Assembly (NCBI GenBank): GCA_902770635.1
Contig: CACXTX010000006.1
Span: 1 to 62,899 of the forward strand
Length of the DNA: 62,899 nt
Origin: an uncultured Prevotellaceae bacterium
GTDB taxonomy: Bacteria > Bacteroidota > Bacteroidia > Bacteroidales > Bacteroidaceae
Direction of reading: 5' to 3'
The position numbers and the translations under genes were made by a program. Shown here piece by piece: positions 36,440-45,430 of the stretch. How positions within the stretch are numbered: the stretch's first letter is position 1; each line of letters opens with the position of its first letter. The notes beneath the pieces are model-generated. The model did not search any database and was not told the origin of the DNA. It saw only the letters and a list, made by a program, of their open reading frames with translations.

Positions 36440-38361
36440 GAAAAATATTGTTATCACTGTTTATGCTGATTTCCGTAGTAGCCTCCGCCCAAGACTTCTC
36501 CTTCAACGAGATGACCTACAGTCCAGAGGCTTCTACCTTCCGCCTTTTTGCCCCCGCAACGGCAAAGAAAGTGGTAGTGCGAATCTATAAGGACGGTATG
36601 GGAGGCAAGGCCCTGAAGACCGTCAAGATGACCTATGCCGACGGGTTGTGGACAGCCACCGTGAAGGGGGACCTCATGGGACGTTTCTACACCTTCGATA
36701 TGGGTCGTGGCGAGTGTCCGGGTGTCTTTGCCAAAGCCGTGGGAGTCAATGGTCAGCGTGCTGCCATTATTGATGTGGCGAAGACGTCGCCAGCCGACTG
36801 GAACAACGACCGTCGCCCTGTGGTGAAGTCGCCTGCCGACCTGGTAGTCTATGAGATGCACCATCGTGACTTCTCCATCGCCCGTCCTGATGCCAAGTAT
36901 CCAGGCAAGTTCCTCGCCCTCACCGAGCCTTGGGCCCTCAACCACCTTAAGCAGTTGGGTGTCAACGCTGTGCATATCCTGCCCAGCTACGACTATGGTT
37001 CTGTGGATGAGACCCGTCTCAGCGACAACAAGTACAACTGGGGCTACGACCCAGTGAACTACAACGTACCCGAGGGAGGCTATTCCACCGATCCCTACAA
37101 CCCCGCTGTCCGTATCAAGGAGTTCAAGCAGATGGTGCAAGCCCTCCATCAGGCAGGCATTTCCGTCATCCTTGATGTGGTATACAACCATACTTACGAC
37201 ATCGACCACTCCAATTTCCAGCGTACCTATCCCGACTATTATTATAGAGGTAAGAGGTCAGAGGTAAGTGGTAAGATGGAATATTCCAACGGTTCGGGCT
37301 GTGGAAACGAGACCGCTTCCGAGCAGCCTATGATGCGCCGCTTCATGCTGGAGTCCGTCAGGTATTGGATGGAGGAGTTCCACATTGACGGCTTCCGCTT
37401 CGACCTCATGGGCTGTCACGACATCGAGACCATGAACCAGATTCGCAGGATGGTGGACTCGATAGATCCCTCTGTCTTTATCTATGGCGAGGGGTGGAGT
37501 GCAGGCTCCTGTGCGCTGCCTGCCGAGAAACTTGGCATTAAGGCCAACATTCCGCAAATGCCAGGCATTGCCGCTTTCTCCGACGAGATTCGCGATGCCC
37601 TCCGTGGTCCTTTCAGCGACGATACCAAGCCAGGTTGGCTGGGTGGTGCCCCCGATTGCGAGGAGAGCCTGAAATTCGGAATTGCGGGCTGTATCCGTCA
37701 CCCGCAGGTCGATATGTCGAAGGTGAACTATTCGAAGGAGCCCTGGGCATTGGAACCCACCCAGATGATGTCCTATGTCTCCTGCCACGACGATATGTGT
37801 CTGGTAGATCGCTTGAAGGCCAGCATTCCTTCATTGGCCAATAGTCAAATGAACGAGTTGATTCGCCTTGACCTGCTGGCTCAGACTGCCGTGTTCACCT
37901 CGCAGGGTGTTCCTTTCATGCTAAGCGGCGAGGAACTGCTGCGTGACAAGAAAGGCGTACACAACTCATTTGAGTCGCCCGACAGCATCAACCACCTGGA
38001 TTGGGGTCATCTGCAACGCTATCCGCAGGTGTTCAAGTACTATCAGGATCTGATAGCCCTGCGCAAGCATCATCCCGCTTTCCGTCTGGGCAATGCTGAC
38101 TTGGTGCGCAAGCACCTAGAGTTCCTGGAGGCTCCCCAGGGTGTTGTTGCCTTCCGTTTGAAGAATTATGCAGGTCGCGATGACTGGCGCAACATCGTCG
38201 TTATCCTCAACCGCAACCGTGACGCTCAGCAGATTGCCGTTCCCCAGGGCACCTACACCATTGTCTGCCAGGACGGACAGATAGACGAACAGTCCACCAA
38301 AAAAGTCTGCGGACCACGTGTTACCGTCAGTCCGCAGTCAGCGTTAATCCTTCACGATTAA
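36436..38361 (+). CDS. type I pullulanase (GH13), secreted
   Basis: The 641-residue enzyme cuts alpha-1,6 branches of pullulan and starch fragments, probably in the periplasm. Signal peptide to about residue 19 (VVASAQ), N-terminal CBM48-like domain (FRLFAPATAKKVVVRIYKDG), then the GH13 barrel with the type I signature YNWGYDP (200-206), DVVYNHT, GFRFDLMG (nucleophile Asp323), YGEGW (Glu352) and SCHDD (Asp452/453). Residues ~271-279 (RGKRSEVSG) are encoded by four tandem heptamers at 37246-37273, an in-frame insertion in a loop before NGSGCGNE. A bidirectional terminator follows. It ends the plus-strand starch operon. Confidence 0.94.
   Translation: MRKILLSLFMLISVVASAQDFSFNEMTYSPEASTFRLFAPATAKKVVVRIYKDGMGGKALKTVKMTYADGLWTATVKGDLMGRFYTFDMGRGECPGVFAKAVGVNGQRAAIIDVAKTSPADWNNDRRPVVKSPADLVVYEMHHRDFSIARPDAKYPGKFLALTEPWALNHLKQLGVNAVHILPSYDYGSVDETRLSDNKYNWGYDPVNYNVPEGGYSTDPYNPAVRIKEFKQMVQALHQAGISVILDVVYNHTYDIDHSNFQRTYPDYYYRGKRSEVSGKMEYSNGSGCGNETASEQPMMRRFMLESVRYWMEEFHIDGFRFDLMGCHDIETMNQIRRMVDSIDPSVFIYGEGWSAGSCALPAEKLGIKANIPQMPGIAAFSDEIRDALRGPFSDDTKPGWLGGAPDCEESLKFGIAGCIRHPQVDMSKVNYSKEPWALEPTQMMSYVSCHDDMCLVDRLKASIPSLANSQMNELIRLDLLAQTAVFTSQGVPFMLSGEELLRDKKGVHNSFESPDSINHLDWGHLQRYPQVFKYYQDLIALRKHHPAFRLGNADLVRKHLEFLEAPQGVVAFRLKNYAGRDDWRNIVVILNRNRDAQQIAVPQGTYTIVCQDGQIDEQSTKKVCGPRVTVSPQSALILHD
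37246..37273. repeat. heptamer array D inside the pullulanase coding sequence
   Basis: Four 7-bp units (AGAGGTA, AGAGGTC, AGAGGTA, AGTGGTA) lie within the coding frame. They add a short charged loop between the YYYR and the NGSGCGNETASE segments of the barrel. Confidence 0.8.
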
Positions 38362-38383
38362 GTTTAAGCAGTGTCAAAAATAT

Positions 38384-38411
38384 TACGAGGGGCCGTTCAG
38401 AGCCCCTCGTA
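38384..38411. terminator. bidirectional terminator between pullulanase and patatin genes
   Basis: TACGAGGGGC pairs perfectly with GCCCCTCGTA around an 8-nt loop, followed by TTTG on the plus strand and preceded by an A-rich run. The hairpin includes the last codons and stop of the patatin gene (38397), so the sequence is under two constraints. Confidence 0.8.
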
Positions 38412-39287
38412 TTTGTTGATAGCCAGTGCCGTCCGTTGCCTGCCTACGGCAATGATGCGCTCCGACTTGTCGAAGTCGAAGGTGCTGTATCGTGCCATCT
38501 GGATATCCACGAGTATATCGGGATTCGTCAGCTTAGCCATGAGGATGGAGTTCTGGCGAATCATCAGCGAACTAGTACGTGACAGCACCGTGAGGTAGTT
38601 GAAGTCCAGGTTGTCGGGTATCAGCTTATCCAGAATCTTGGCTTTCAGCGACTTGTCGTTCTTCAGCCGTGCGTTCAGCCGACGTTCCTCCTCCCATTGT
38701 GACTGGTAGTCCAGTCCGCTTACGTCAATGCCTACCAGGATGTCGCCCGCCTGCCTCTTTGCGCGGTTCAGCGGAATCGGGTTAATCACTCCACCGTCTA
38801 TCAGTATCATGTCGTCCCGTTCTACCGGAGCGTAGAAAGAGGGTAGGGAGATGCTGGCACGGATGGCCTCAAACAGGCTGCCCTTGTTGAACACCACCTC
38901 TTTCCCCGCTTTCAGGTCAGCAGCCACTGCACAGTAAGGTATCGGCAGGTCTTCGATGGCCATGTCCGGTACAAACTCCATAATGGCCTCGATGATGCGG
39001 TTGCCCTTCACCAGGTGGTTCAGCGATAGCGAGAAGTCCATCAGCTCCAGCATTTTCTTCCTGTCGATGGTCTTCATCCACTCACGAAACTCCGTCAGCT
39101 TCCCTGCTGCATAGACACCTCCTATCAGGGCACCCATAGAACACCCAGCTATCGAACCAATCCGATAGCCTCTAGCCTCCAGTTCCTCTATGGCACCAAT
39201 GTGTGCCAAGCCCCTGGCTCCACCGCTGGATAGAGCCAGGGCCACATTCTTCTCTGTCTGCTTAGAGTGGGGTGTCTCTGCTTTCAT
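38397..39287 (-). CDS. patatin-like phospholipase (RssA/YchK type)
   Basis: A 296-residue cytoplasmic patatin-family serine hydrolase of the RssA group. It has the glycine-rich oxyanion motif SSGGARGLAHIG (about residues 22-33), the nucleophile elbow GCSMG, and the catalytic Asp in IDGGVINPIPLNRAK (DGG). Patatins hydrolyse lipid acyl esters with a Ser-Asp dyad; the natural substrate here is unknown. The ATG at 39287 is used because the longer frame starts with TTG. The C-terminus lies in the terminator hairpin shared with pullulanase. The lipoprotein gene lies 37 bp upstream in the same direction. Confidence 0.9.
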   Translation of the reverse strand: MKAETPHSKQTEKNVALALSSGGARGLAHIGAIEELEARGYRIGSIAGCSMGALIGGVYAAGKLTEFREWMKTIDRKKMLELMDFSLSLNHLVKGNRIIEAIMEFVPDMAIEDLPIPYCAVAADLKAGKEVVFNKGSLFEAIRASISLPSFYAPVERDDMILIDGGVINPIPLNRAKRQAGDILVGIDVSGLDYQSQWEEERRLNARLKNDKSLKAKILDKLIPDNLDFNYLTVLSRTSSLMIRQNSILMAKLTNPDILVDIQMARYSTFDFDKSERIIAVGRQRTALAINKYEGL

Positions 39288-39324
39288 CCGTCTTGTCTTT
39301 ACGGGCGTCAATGACCTTTCAAGT

Positions 39325-39822
39325 TTACTTTCGCTGATAGGTGGTAAGGATGCGTGTGCTCATGACTCCTTTGTAGTAGGCCACCTCTTCGATTACCAGC
39401 ACTTGGTTCTCCAGTGAGTAGTGCCATATCAATTCGTCGCCCCACTCAGGCAGTACGATTTGGTTTCCCTTCAATACGTAATCGTATGTTTCCTCGTACT
39501 CGCTGTTGCTAATTGTCAGCGTACCGTTAGCCCCGAAGTTCAGCAAGCCAGGCTCATACACAATCTCTTCCTCTTCCGAATCCGTCTGATGGCCTGTCTC
39601 GTCGTAATACCAAGTGTAGGCCCATCCGTCTTCTATCAGATAATGCATCTCAACGTCATCTCCGTCCTCATTGTAGATCCATCCTTCTTCACCTGTACTC
39701 TGCCATTGTCCCATGATGGGCGATACGCTAGTAGAGCTGTTATCACTCTTTGCACAAGAACTGAGTGTGAGGGCCAATATGGCGACCACCGCCATCAGCA
39801 TATTGTTAACTGTCTTTTTCAT
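39325..39822 (-). CDS. hypothetical lipoprotein, lipocalin-like
   Basis: A 165-residue protein with a lipoprotein signal (VVAILALTLSSC) and an acidic beta-rich body: GQWQSTGEEGWIYNEDGDD, LLNFGANGTLTISNSEYEE, then WHYSLENQVLVIEEVAYY. This pattern occurs in small Bacteroidetes lipocalin-like lipoproteins of unknown role. It is transcribed after the subtilase gene (17 bp gap) and before the patatin gene, so the three may form an operon. The specific family is not recognised. Confidence 0.65.
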   Translation of the reverse strand: MKKTVNNMLMAVVAILALTLSSCAKSDNSSTSVSPIMGQWQSTGEEGWIYNEDGDDVEMHYLIEDGWAYTWYYDETGHQTDSEEEEIVYEPGLLNFGANGTLTISNSEYEETYDYVLKGNQIVLPEWGDELIWHYSLENQVLVIEEVAYYKGVMSTRILTTYQRK

Positions 39823-39839
39823 ATTATGAATGTTTTAAA

Positions 39840-42089
39840 TTATAGTCTGATAAGTGTTGATCCCAATGAGCGTCCCTTTGCATTCACCTGTACGGCATAG
39901 ACAGCCGACGGCAGTTGGGGCAGCTGTACGGTACCATCCGTCGTAGTGGTCTGCATGATGATCTGTCCTGTCATGCTGTACACTGTCACGCTGGCCACGT
40001 CGGCACCCTGTATGTGCAGCGTACGTCCGCTGAGTGTGATGTCGGCCTGCTTGGTGGAGAGCGTCGGGATGACGGAAGTGGCATTCAGGATTTTCAGCAG
40101 TCCGGCATAGGCGTCAATGTCACCATGTCCATAAATATTATTAGGATATGTCAATTTGGTATCTGGGTGCTTGGCGGTAGCTGCGAACACCTCCTTGATG
40201 CGGGCAGGTGTCAGTGTGGGGTCAGCCTGTAACCACAGAGCTACGATACCCGTAACCACTGGCGAAGACATCGATGTTCCCGACAGTCCAACCATTTCAT
40301 AAGTGCGTCCGCCGTCTTTCCACTGTTCACAAGTCAGTCGGCGCGAGTCCTCGTATTCTTCACCTGTCAAGAAGCTGTTCTGCGCAGCCAAGATGTTAAA
40401 TCCAGGGGCACTGACGTCGGGTTTCATGCGTCCGTCGTATGTCGGTCCTGCCGAGCTCCAACTGCAGATATATCCTTCTGGATTCGTCGAGTTTCCATTT
40501 GAGGCCTCTTTGCCGTTGATGTTGATAAAGTTAGGACGGTCGTTCATCAGACCTACTCCAATCACCTCCTTATACGAACCTACTGTACCCACTGTGTGGA
40601 TGCCGTTGCGCATGCTTCTCCTGCCTTTGAATAACAGTTTCCTAGATTGACCGTGCATGCGAATGTCGGCACTACCCTCCACTTTGATGGCCATTCCCCA
40701 TTTGTTATCTAAATAGTCAACATAAAAACGGTCAGGAACCATCAGACTTATCCACCATGCCACCTCGCCGTTAGGCAACGTCCTCCGATAGCCGTAATTA
40801 AAGCCGAAGTTGTAGTAGCCGCGTCGTCCCTTCACACTCGTCACCTTCATCTTCGAATTCGCTTTCTCGTTAAAGTCGGCAGGCGTAAACGTTACCTCTG
40901 AGTGCTCTGCATTATTCAGTCGAAGGGTAATCTTGAAATCGCCATCCTTGCTGCGGAATTGCAGTCTCGTTGTCTTGATAGTTACAAATAGTGAGTCTTC
41001 CAGCGTAGCATTGGCAGCTTTGTGACGGTAGATGTCCTCGTCGCCTTCGTTACCTGCTGACGCCACAATGATACGTCCCGGTCCTGTCAGTTTGTTGTAA
41101 AACTCCTCTTCCAGTGAATAGTCAATATATAGCGACGATTGGGCACCATAGCTGCAGTTCAGCACCGCAGGCTGGTTTTTCTCCTTCGCGTAATCGAAGA
41201 AATGTTTCATCATCATATAGCTGGCCACGTTCGATTCATAATTGGAATAATATTTGTATTCCTCCATTACCTCTTTTCCAGCCGCGCTTTTGATGTCATC
41301 CGCCAAGTTGTCAGCGAGAGTACGCTTGGTCCCTGGACGGGTCGGGTCGAGGGTTCTATCGCTCAAGCCAGCCTCAAACATGACAATGTCAGACTCGTAG
41401 GCAATGCCGCGATACTTGCCGTTCAAGATGGAACTGCCAGCAGCAATACTGGCCACATGGGAACCATGATAGTCCAGCGAGTCAATCGAGCCCTTGCCAG
41501 CCGTCAACTTCTCCGGTGTGTCGTACATCGAACCGATGCCTCGGTAGCCTTCTGTGGCTCCACGACCAGTGTACATGTCCCATGCCCACTTGATGCGCGT
41601 CGTACCGTCTGGATTACGGAACATCGGATGTACATAGTCAAAGTGAGCATCAGCAATACCCACCAGAACCCCTTTGCCGGTATAGGCCTGGGGTAGTCCC
41701 ATTCCTGCATTGACTTTCGTAGCGCCTATAAGGGCTGGAGTACGGTCCATGTGGGGCTCGTTGGCCTCGTTGGCCTCAATGCGCACCACGTCGCCGTCCA
41801 TCGACAGCTGTTCCATCTGGCTGACCTTCATTGCCACAATGTACAGGTCGTCCAGACTGTCCATCACCTTCACTCCGTAGCGAGCAAACACCTCTTCCGT
41901 GTTAGCCTTTACCAGAGCCATTACCAAAGGATCGATACTGCTTGGAGCACGATGTGTGTTCTCAATCTCTGCATAACGTTCCTTCACCATACTACCCAGC
42001 ATTACCGACATCTTCGAATAGTCCACCTGCTGAGCCATTGCCGTCGTCCCCATAGCCAAGACGAGTGCTGAAACAAACAATTTTTTCAT
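39840..42089 (-). CDS. secreted S8 (subtilisin-like) serine protease with sorting-like C-terminus
   Basis: A 749-residue protease from the ATG at 42089 (MKKLFVSALVLAMGTTAMAQ is a clean signal peptide; the open frame to 42158 is not needed). The catalytic triad is Asp147 in VGIADAHFD, His208 in DYHGSHVASIAAG and the Ser in GLSGTSMSSPVV near residue 605. An insertion with beta-strands separates His and Ser, as in other Bacteroidetes subtilases. The last ~75 residues (TLHIQGADVASVTVYSMTG, then GTVQLPQLPSAVYAVQV) look like a type IX secretion sorting domain, so it is likely exported to the surface. A -7 element lies at 42125-42132. Confidence 0.9.
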   Translation of the reverse strand: MKKLFVSALVLAMGTTAMAQQVDYSKMSVMLGSMVKERYAEIENTHRAPSSIDPLVMALVKANTEEVFARYGVKVMDSLDDLYIVAMKVSQMEQLSMDGDVVRIEANEANEPHMDRTPALIGATKVNAGMGLPQAYTGKGVLVGIADAHFDYVHPMFRNPDGTTRIKWAWDMYTGRGATEGYRGIGSMYDTPEKLTAGKGSIDSLDYHGSHVASIAAGSSILNGKYRGIAYESDIVMFEAGLSDRTLDPTRPGTKRTLADNLADDIKSAAGKEVMEEYKYYSNYESNVASYMMMKHFFDYAKEKNQPAVLNCSYGAQSSLYIDYSLEEEFYNKLTGPGRIIVASAGNEGDEDIYRHKAANATLEDSLFVTIKTTRLQFRSKDGDFKITLRLNNAEHSEVTFTPADFNEKANSKMKVTSVKGRRGYYNFGFNYGYRRTLPNGEVAWWISLMVPDRFYVDYLDNKWGMAIKVEGSADIRMHGQSRKLLFKGRRSMRNGIHTVGTVGSYKEVIGVGLMNDRPNFININGKEASNGNSTNPEGYICSWSSAGPTYDGRMKPDVSAPGFNILAAQNSFLTGEEYEDSRRLTCEQWKDGGRTYEMVGLSGTSMSSPVVTGIVALWLQADPTLTPARIKEVFAATAKHPDTKLTYPNNIYGHGDIDAYAGLLKILNATSVIPTLSTKQADITLSGRTLHIQGADVASVTVYSMTGQIIMQTTTTDGTVQLPQLPSAVYAVQVNAKGRSLGSTLIRL

Positions 42090-42124
42090 ATTCTTTAATA
42101 TTTCTATGTGTAAGATTTTGGCTA

Positions 42125-42132
42125 CAAAAATA
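42125..42132 (-). promoter_or_regulatory. -7 element of the subtilase gene
   Basis: The minus strand reads TATTTTTG (TAnnTTTG), 35 bp upstream of the chosen ATG at 42089. This supports the shorter gene start. Confidence 0.5.
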
Positions 42133-42547
42133 AGAAAAATAATTGAAACTCCCAACATATTTCCCTAAAAATAATTTTTCTTCATTGTTCTTCCCTTTCT
42201 TTCTTTTTGGGGGAGGGGCTCGGATGGATACGGATTTCCCTGTCCTTGTTGTAAAGATTTTTAATTAGGTTGTTTTTAATGTTTATTTTTTAATTTTTCC
42301 GATTCTGACCTCCCGATTTTTACGCGCTGGGCAGCGAGAAAATTTTCCCAGGCCTGAAAGATATTTCCCGCTGTCGACGGCGCTCCGTCGTTTCTTTTCG
42401 TCGATAGTGCAAAAGTAATATTCTTTCATTGTGGTTCACGAATCTTTCCCCTACTTTTTATTTTTGGCCCTCTGACGCTGCAATAGATTTTATTTTTTTT
42501 TCGACAAAGTATTGAAAAGTTTGAGAATGTTGTATTACCTTTGCAGC
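42133..42547. other. gene-free region with an orphan minus-strand promoter motif and hairpins
   Basis: About 415 bp between divergent genes. Near the right end is the nucleoside-hydrolase promoter. In the middle, the minus strand carries a TACTTTTG -7 motif at 42410-42417, followed in its direction by a CGACGG-AGCG-CCGTCG hairpin and by CTGGG...CCCAG. Then comes an A-rich run. No start codon gives a credible protein. It may encode a small RNA, or simply be the long leader of the subtilase gene. Confidence 0.4.
42512..42543 (+). promoter_or_regulatory. promoter of the nucleoside-hydrolase-like gene, leaderless layout
   Basis: TACCTTTG at 42536-42543 matches the -7 consensus, and a TTG at 42512-42514 is 21 bp upstream. 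The ATG (42548) starts only 4 bases after the -7 box, so the transcript probably begins at or next to the start codon. Confidence 0.6.
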
Positions 42548-43612
42548 ATGAAAACACTAAATGATATTTTTTGTGGTAAATTAACCACGTTCCTGATGCT
42601 GTGCAGTATGCTCGGTATCCTCGTGTCCTGTACCAGTGTTGATGACAACAGTGGAGGTGTCAGCCCGCAATATACGGGAATGCCTCGCGTGATTTACGAC
42701 ACAGATCTCGGTTCGTCCACCGACGATCTCATTGCCTTGCGCTTGCTCTACAACTATGCAAAAGAAGGCCGCTGCAAGCTGCTCGGCATTGTGGTGGATC
42801 GCGAAGGTGAAGATTGTGCCGCAGTGGCCGACGTGATGAACACCTACTACGGCTACGGCAGCCTGCCCATCGGACTGGAGCGCAATGGTGTCGATGATCC
42901 CCACGTGTTTATCGATTACAGGGGTCTCTATAAGCATACGACGGCCCAGGGCGACCTGATGTTCAACAGGACCGTCAGCGACTATTCCACACTGCCCGAC
43001 GGTTGGAAGCTCTACCGCCAGTTGCTGGCCTCACAGCCAGACCACTCGGTGAGCATCTGCTCCACCGGCTTTCTCTCCTGTGTTGCCCAATTGTTGTCTT
43101 CACAGCCCGACGAGTTCTCGCCACTGTCAGGCATTGAGCTGGTCAGACGAAAGGTGAAGTGCCTCTACCTCATGGCTGGCGTGTTCACCACCTCCGAGGA
43201 GCCCGACTATAATTTCCTGCAGGCTCCGGAATATGCAGATATTTTCTTTGAGTTGTGGCCTAACGATGTCGATATCGTGTTCTCGCCCATGGAGGTGGGT
43301 AACGAAATAGACTACACGCCCGAAACCGTCATCAGCGACATCTCATGGACCGATGTCCACCCCATCAAGCAAGTCTATATGACCTACAACTGTCACACCG
43401 GACAGAAGATGTGGGACCCGTTGACAGTCATCCATGCCGTAGAGGGCGACGCGCTGTTCACACTCTCTGAACGCGGCATCGTCAGCCTCACCCAGCATTT
43501 TGGAACCGAGTTCACACCGTCGCCTACAGGCAACTGCCGTTATCAGAAGCCTGCTTCTGAAGCGTGGTTTAAGACTATGCTGGATAAAATGCGCGTCATA
43601 GGAAGACCGTAG
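42548..43612 (+). CDS. nucleoside-hydrolase-like lipoprotein
   Basis: A 354-residue protein with a lipoprotein signal (LMLCSMLGILVSC) and a nucleoside-hydrolase-type fold. The metal-binding start YDTDLGSSTDDLIALRLL corresponds to the family's DTDxGxDxDD motif, and DPLTVIHAVEGD lies at the usual C-terminal Asp/His position. The canonical N-ribohydrolase acts on nucleosides, but many Bacteroidetes secreted members have uncharacterised substrates. The ATG at 42548 is used; the open frame from 42512 runs through the promoter. A terminator follows at 43683. Confidence 0.82.
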   Translation: MKTLNDIFCGKLTTFLMLCSMLGILVSCTSVDDNSGGVSPQYTGMPRVIYDTDLGSSTDDLIALRLLYNYAKEGRCKLLGIVVDREGEDCAAVADVMNTYYGYGSLPIGLERNGVDDPHVFIDYRGLYKHTTAQGDLMFNRTVSDYSTLPDGWKLYRQLLASQPDHSVSICSTGFLSCVAQLLSSQPDEFSPLSGIELVRRKVKCLYLMAGVFTTSEEPDYNFLQAPEYADIFFELWPNDVDIVFSPMEVGNEIDYTPETVISDISWTDVHPIKQVYMTYNCHTGQKMWDPLTVIHAVEGDALFTLSERGIVSLTQHFGTEFTPSPTGNCRYQKPASEAWFKTMLDKMRVIGRP

Positions 43613-43682
43613 TCACACGGCAAAGATGAGAGACAGTAAATTTAAGAAATAACCCACCGTTCAATAATAAACGGGTGTTCTG

Positions 43683-43711
43683 GGCTTCCGGGTTCATTCG
43701 GGAGCCTTTTT
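43683..43711 (+). terminator. terminator of the nucleoside-hydrolase-like gene
   Basis: GGCTTCCG pairs with CGGGAGCC (one G-U) around an 8-nt loop and is followed by TTTTTGCTTTT. The stop of the converging small minus-strand gene (43694) lies inside the hairpin. Confidence 0.8.
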
Positions 43712-43876
43712 GCTTTTATACCGAGAAATGTAGTAGGAGGAAAGGAGGATGACAGTCACCAACACGACTACGGCGATAAGAATACATAGAAAAGCATAAT
43801 CAGTAACGCTACTCTTGTCTAATGCACTCTCTTTGATATAGGGAACGGTAACGAGGGGAAGTATCATCATCGCCAT
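43694..43876 (-). CDS. small single-pass membrane protein, unknown
   Basis: A 60-residue frame: a short N-terminus, one strong membrane helix (FLCILIAVVVLVTVILLSSYYI) and a basic tail (SRYKSKKAPE), predicting an Nin-Cin or Nout-Cin single-pass protein by the positive-inside rule with the basic tail in the cytoplasm. A -7 motif (TAATTTTG on the minus strand, 43909-43916) lies 32 bp upstream, which supports a real gene. The first residues (MAMMILP) offer three possible starts. Family not recognised. It is divergent from the CPA2 antiporter gene and converges on the nucleoside-hydrolase terminator. Confidence 0.5.
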   Translation of the reverse strand: MAMMILPLVTVPYIKESALDKSSVTDYAFLCILIAVVVLVTVILLSSYYISRYKSKKAPE

Positions 43877-43940
43877 GGCTGCGAGGGCGGTGCAAATCGA
43901 GCGGAATGCAAAATTAATGACTAAAAAAATGTCTTTTTAT

Positions 43941-43971
43941 TTTGTAAGATGATTTTTCTTTTGTATCTTCG
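43941..43971 (+). promoter_or_regulatory. promoter of the CPA2 antiporter gene
   Basis: TTTG at 43941-43944 is followed after 19 bp by TATCTTCG at 43964-43971, close to the TTTG/TAnnTTTG consensus with one mismatch in the -7 box. The ATG at 44011 gives a leader of roughly 35 nt. Confidence 0.6.
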
Positions 43972-44010
43972 CAGATGAATTTTGAATCTAATAAATATAA
44001 TTAAATAAAT

Positions 44011-45363
44011 ATGGTACAAGATTTATACGTTTTGATGATTACAGCAGCTGTAGTCAGTATTCTGTTTAAGTTTTTAAAGCAGCCAGTGGTGCTGGGTTAT
44101 ATCGTTGCAGGCGTCTTGGTAGGTCCTCATCTGTTTGGCAAGAGCCTTGTGAATGCAGACAACGTGAAGGCATGGGGCGACATCGGCGTGCTGTTCGTAT
44201 TGTTCTGCATCGGCCTGGAGTTCCGCCTGAAGAACCTTATCAGCAGCGGCAGGGTGGCTGCAATAGGTGCGTTGACAATCATTGTGGGCATGATGCTCTT
44301 TGGCTACCTCGTGGGTATGGATGCCGGTTTTGACATGGTCAATTCCCTATTTCTGGCGGGCATGCTTTGTATGTCGAGCACCACTATCGTGATGAAGGCC
44401 ATTGACGAGGCGGGCATGAGCAAGGAGCGTTTCGTCAAGGGAGCGACCAGCATCCTCATCGTGGAAGATGTGGTGGCTGTGGTGCTGATGGTATTGCTCT
44501 CCAGTATAGCCATCCGCCATCAGTTCGAGGGTGCCGAGTTGGCGGGCAAGGTCGTGGATTTGGCCATTACACTCGCGGCATGGTTCGTCTGCGGAATACT
44601 GATTATCCCGACGCTGATACGCAAAGTGAAAAAACATTTGAATGACGAGACGCTGATCATCCTCGCCTTAGGTCTGTGCTTGGGTATGGTGCTGACGGCA
44701 GAGGAAGCCGGGTTCAGCAGTGCCCTTGGTGCATTCGTGATGGGTTCTATCCTTGCTGAGACCGTGGAGTCGCATCGTATCGAAAAACTGATGACACCAC
44801 TGAAGAATGTCTTTGCAGCTATCTTCTTCATCTCCGTGGGTACGATGATTGATCCGGCTTCATTGGCGGAATACTGGATGAGCGTCGTCTATGTCAGCCT
44901 GATAATTATCCTCGGAATGATTATTTTTGCCACCTTGGGATGCTGGTGGGGCGGTCAGACCATGCGCGACTCTATGCTGACCAGCTTCTCATTCGTACAG
45001 ATTGGTGAGTTCTCGTTCATCATCGCTGGACTGGGTACCAGCCTGGGTGTTCTCAATCCTATCATCTATCCTATCATCGTGGCATCCAGTGTGGTGACCA
45101 CCTTCCTCACACCTTATATTATGAAGGCTGCCCTGCCCAGCTATACGTTCTTTTATAATCACGTTTCAGAGGGCTTCCGTGCCAAGATTGATCAGCGCGA
45201 GCAGCAAGTGGCAGCAGCAGAGGCAAAGGCGGCTAAATCGTCTGGTGGCAAGAACTTATTGGCAGACAAGGCGCGCCATGCAGTTAGACACACCTTTTTC
45301 TTGAAGCGTCTGGTCAATCTGTTCATCAAGAACATGAGTGCACACGATGAAGAACAAAAATAA
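44011..45363 (+). CDS. CPA2-family cation:proton antiporter (KefB-like, no RCK domain)
   Basis: A 450-residue membrane protein with about 12-13 helices of the CPA2 exchanger fold. It has LGYIVAGVLVGPHLFG, FCIGLEFRLKNL, the family's MSSTTIVMKAIDE and LIVEDVVAVVLMV, and GEFSFIIAGLG. It would exchange Na+ or K+ for protons at the inner membrane. The C-terminus is only a short charged tail, so no regulatory TrkA-N/C domain is present, unlike the second antiporter in this window (55173-57425). Monocistronic or followed by the small gene at 45431. Confidence 0.88.
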   Translation: MVQDLYVLMITAAVVSILFKFLKQPVVLGYIVAGVLVGPHLFGKSLVNADNVKAWGDIGVLFVLFCIGLEFRLKNLISSGRVAAIGALTIIVGMMLFGYLVGMDAGFDMVNSLFLAGMLCMSSTTIVMKAIDEAGMSKERFVKGATSILIVEDVVAVVLMVLLSSIAIRHQFEGAELAGKVVDLAITLAAWFVCGILIIPTLIRKVKKHLNDETLIILALGLCLGMVLTAEEAGFSSALGAFVMGSILAETVESHRIEKLMTPLKNVFAAIFFISVGTMIDPASLAEYWMSVVYVSLIIILGMIIFATLGCWWGGQTMRDSMLTSFSFVQIGEFSFIIAGLGTSLGVLNPIIYPIIVASSVVTTFLTPYIMKAALPSYTFFYNHVSEGFRAKIDQREQQVAAAEAKAAKSSGGKNLLADKARHAVRHTFFLKRLVNLFIKNMSAHDEEQK

Positions 45364-45430
45364 CATCTTCAGAATTGTCAAAACGTGAGAGTTATAGCTT
45401 GTCAAAGTAAACAATAAAATAATATAAACT

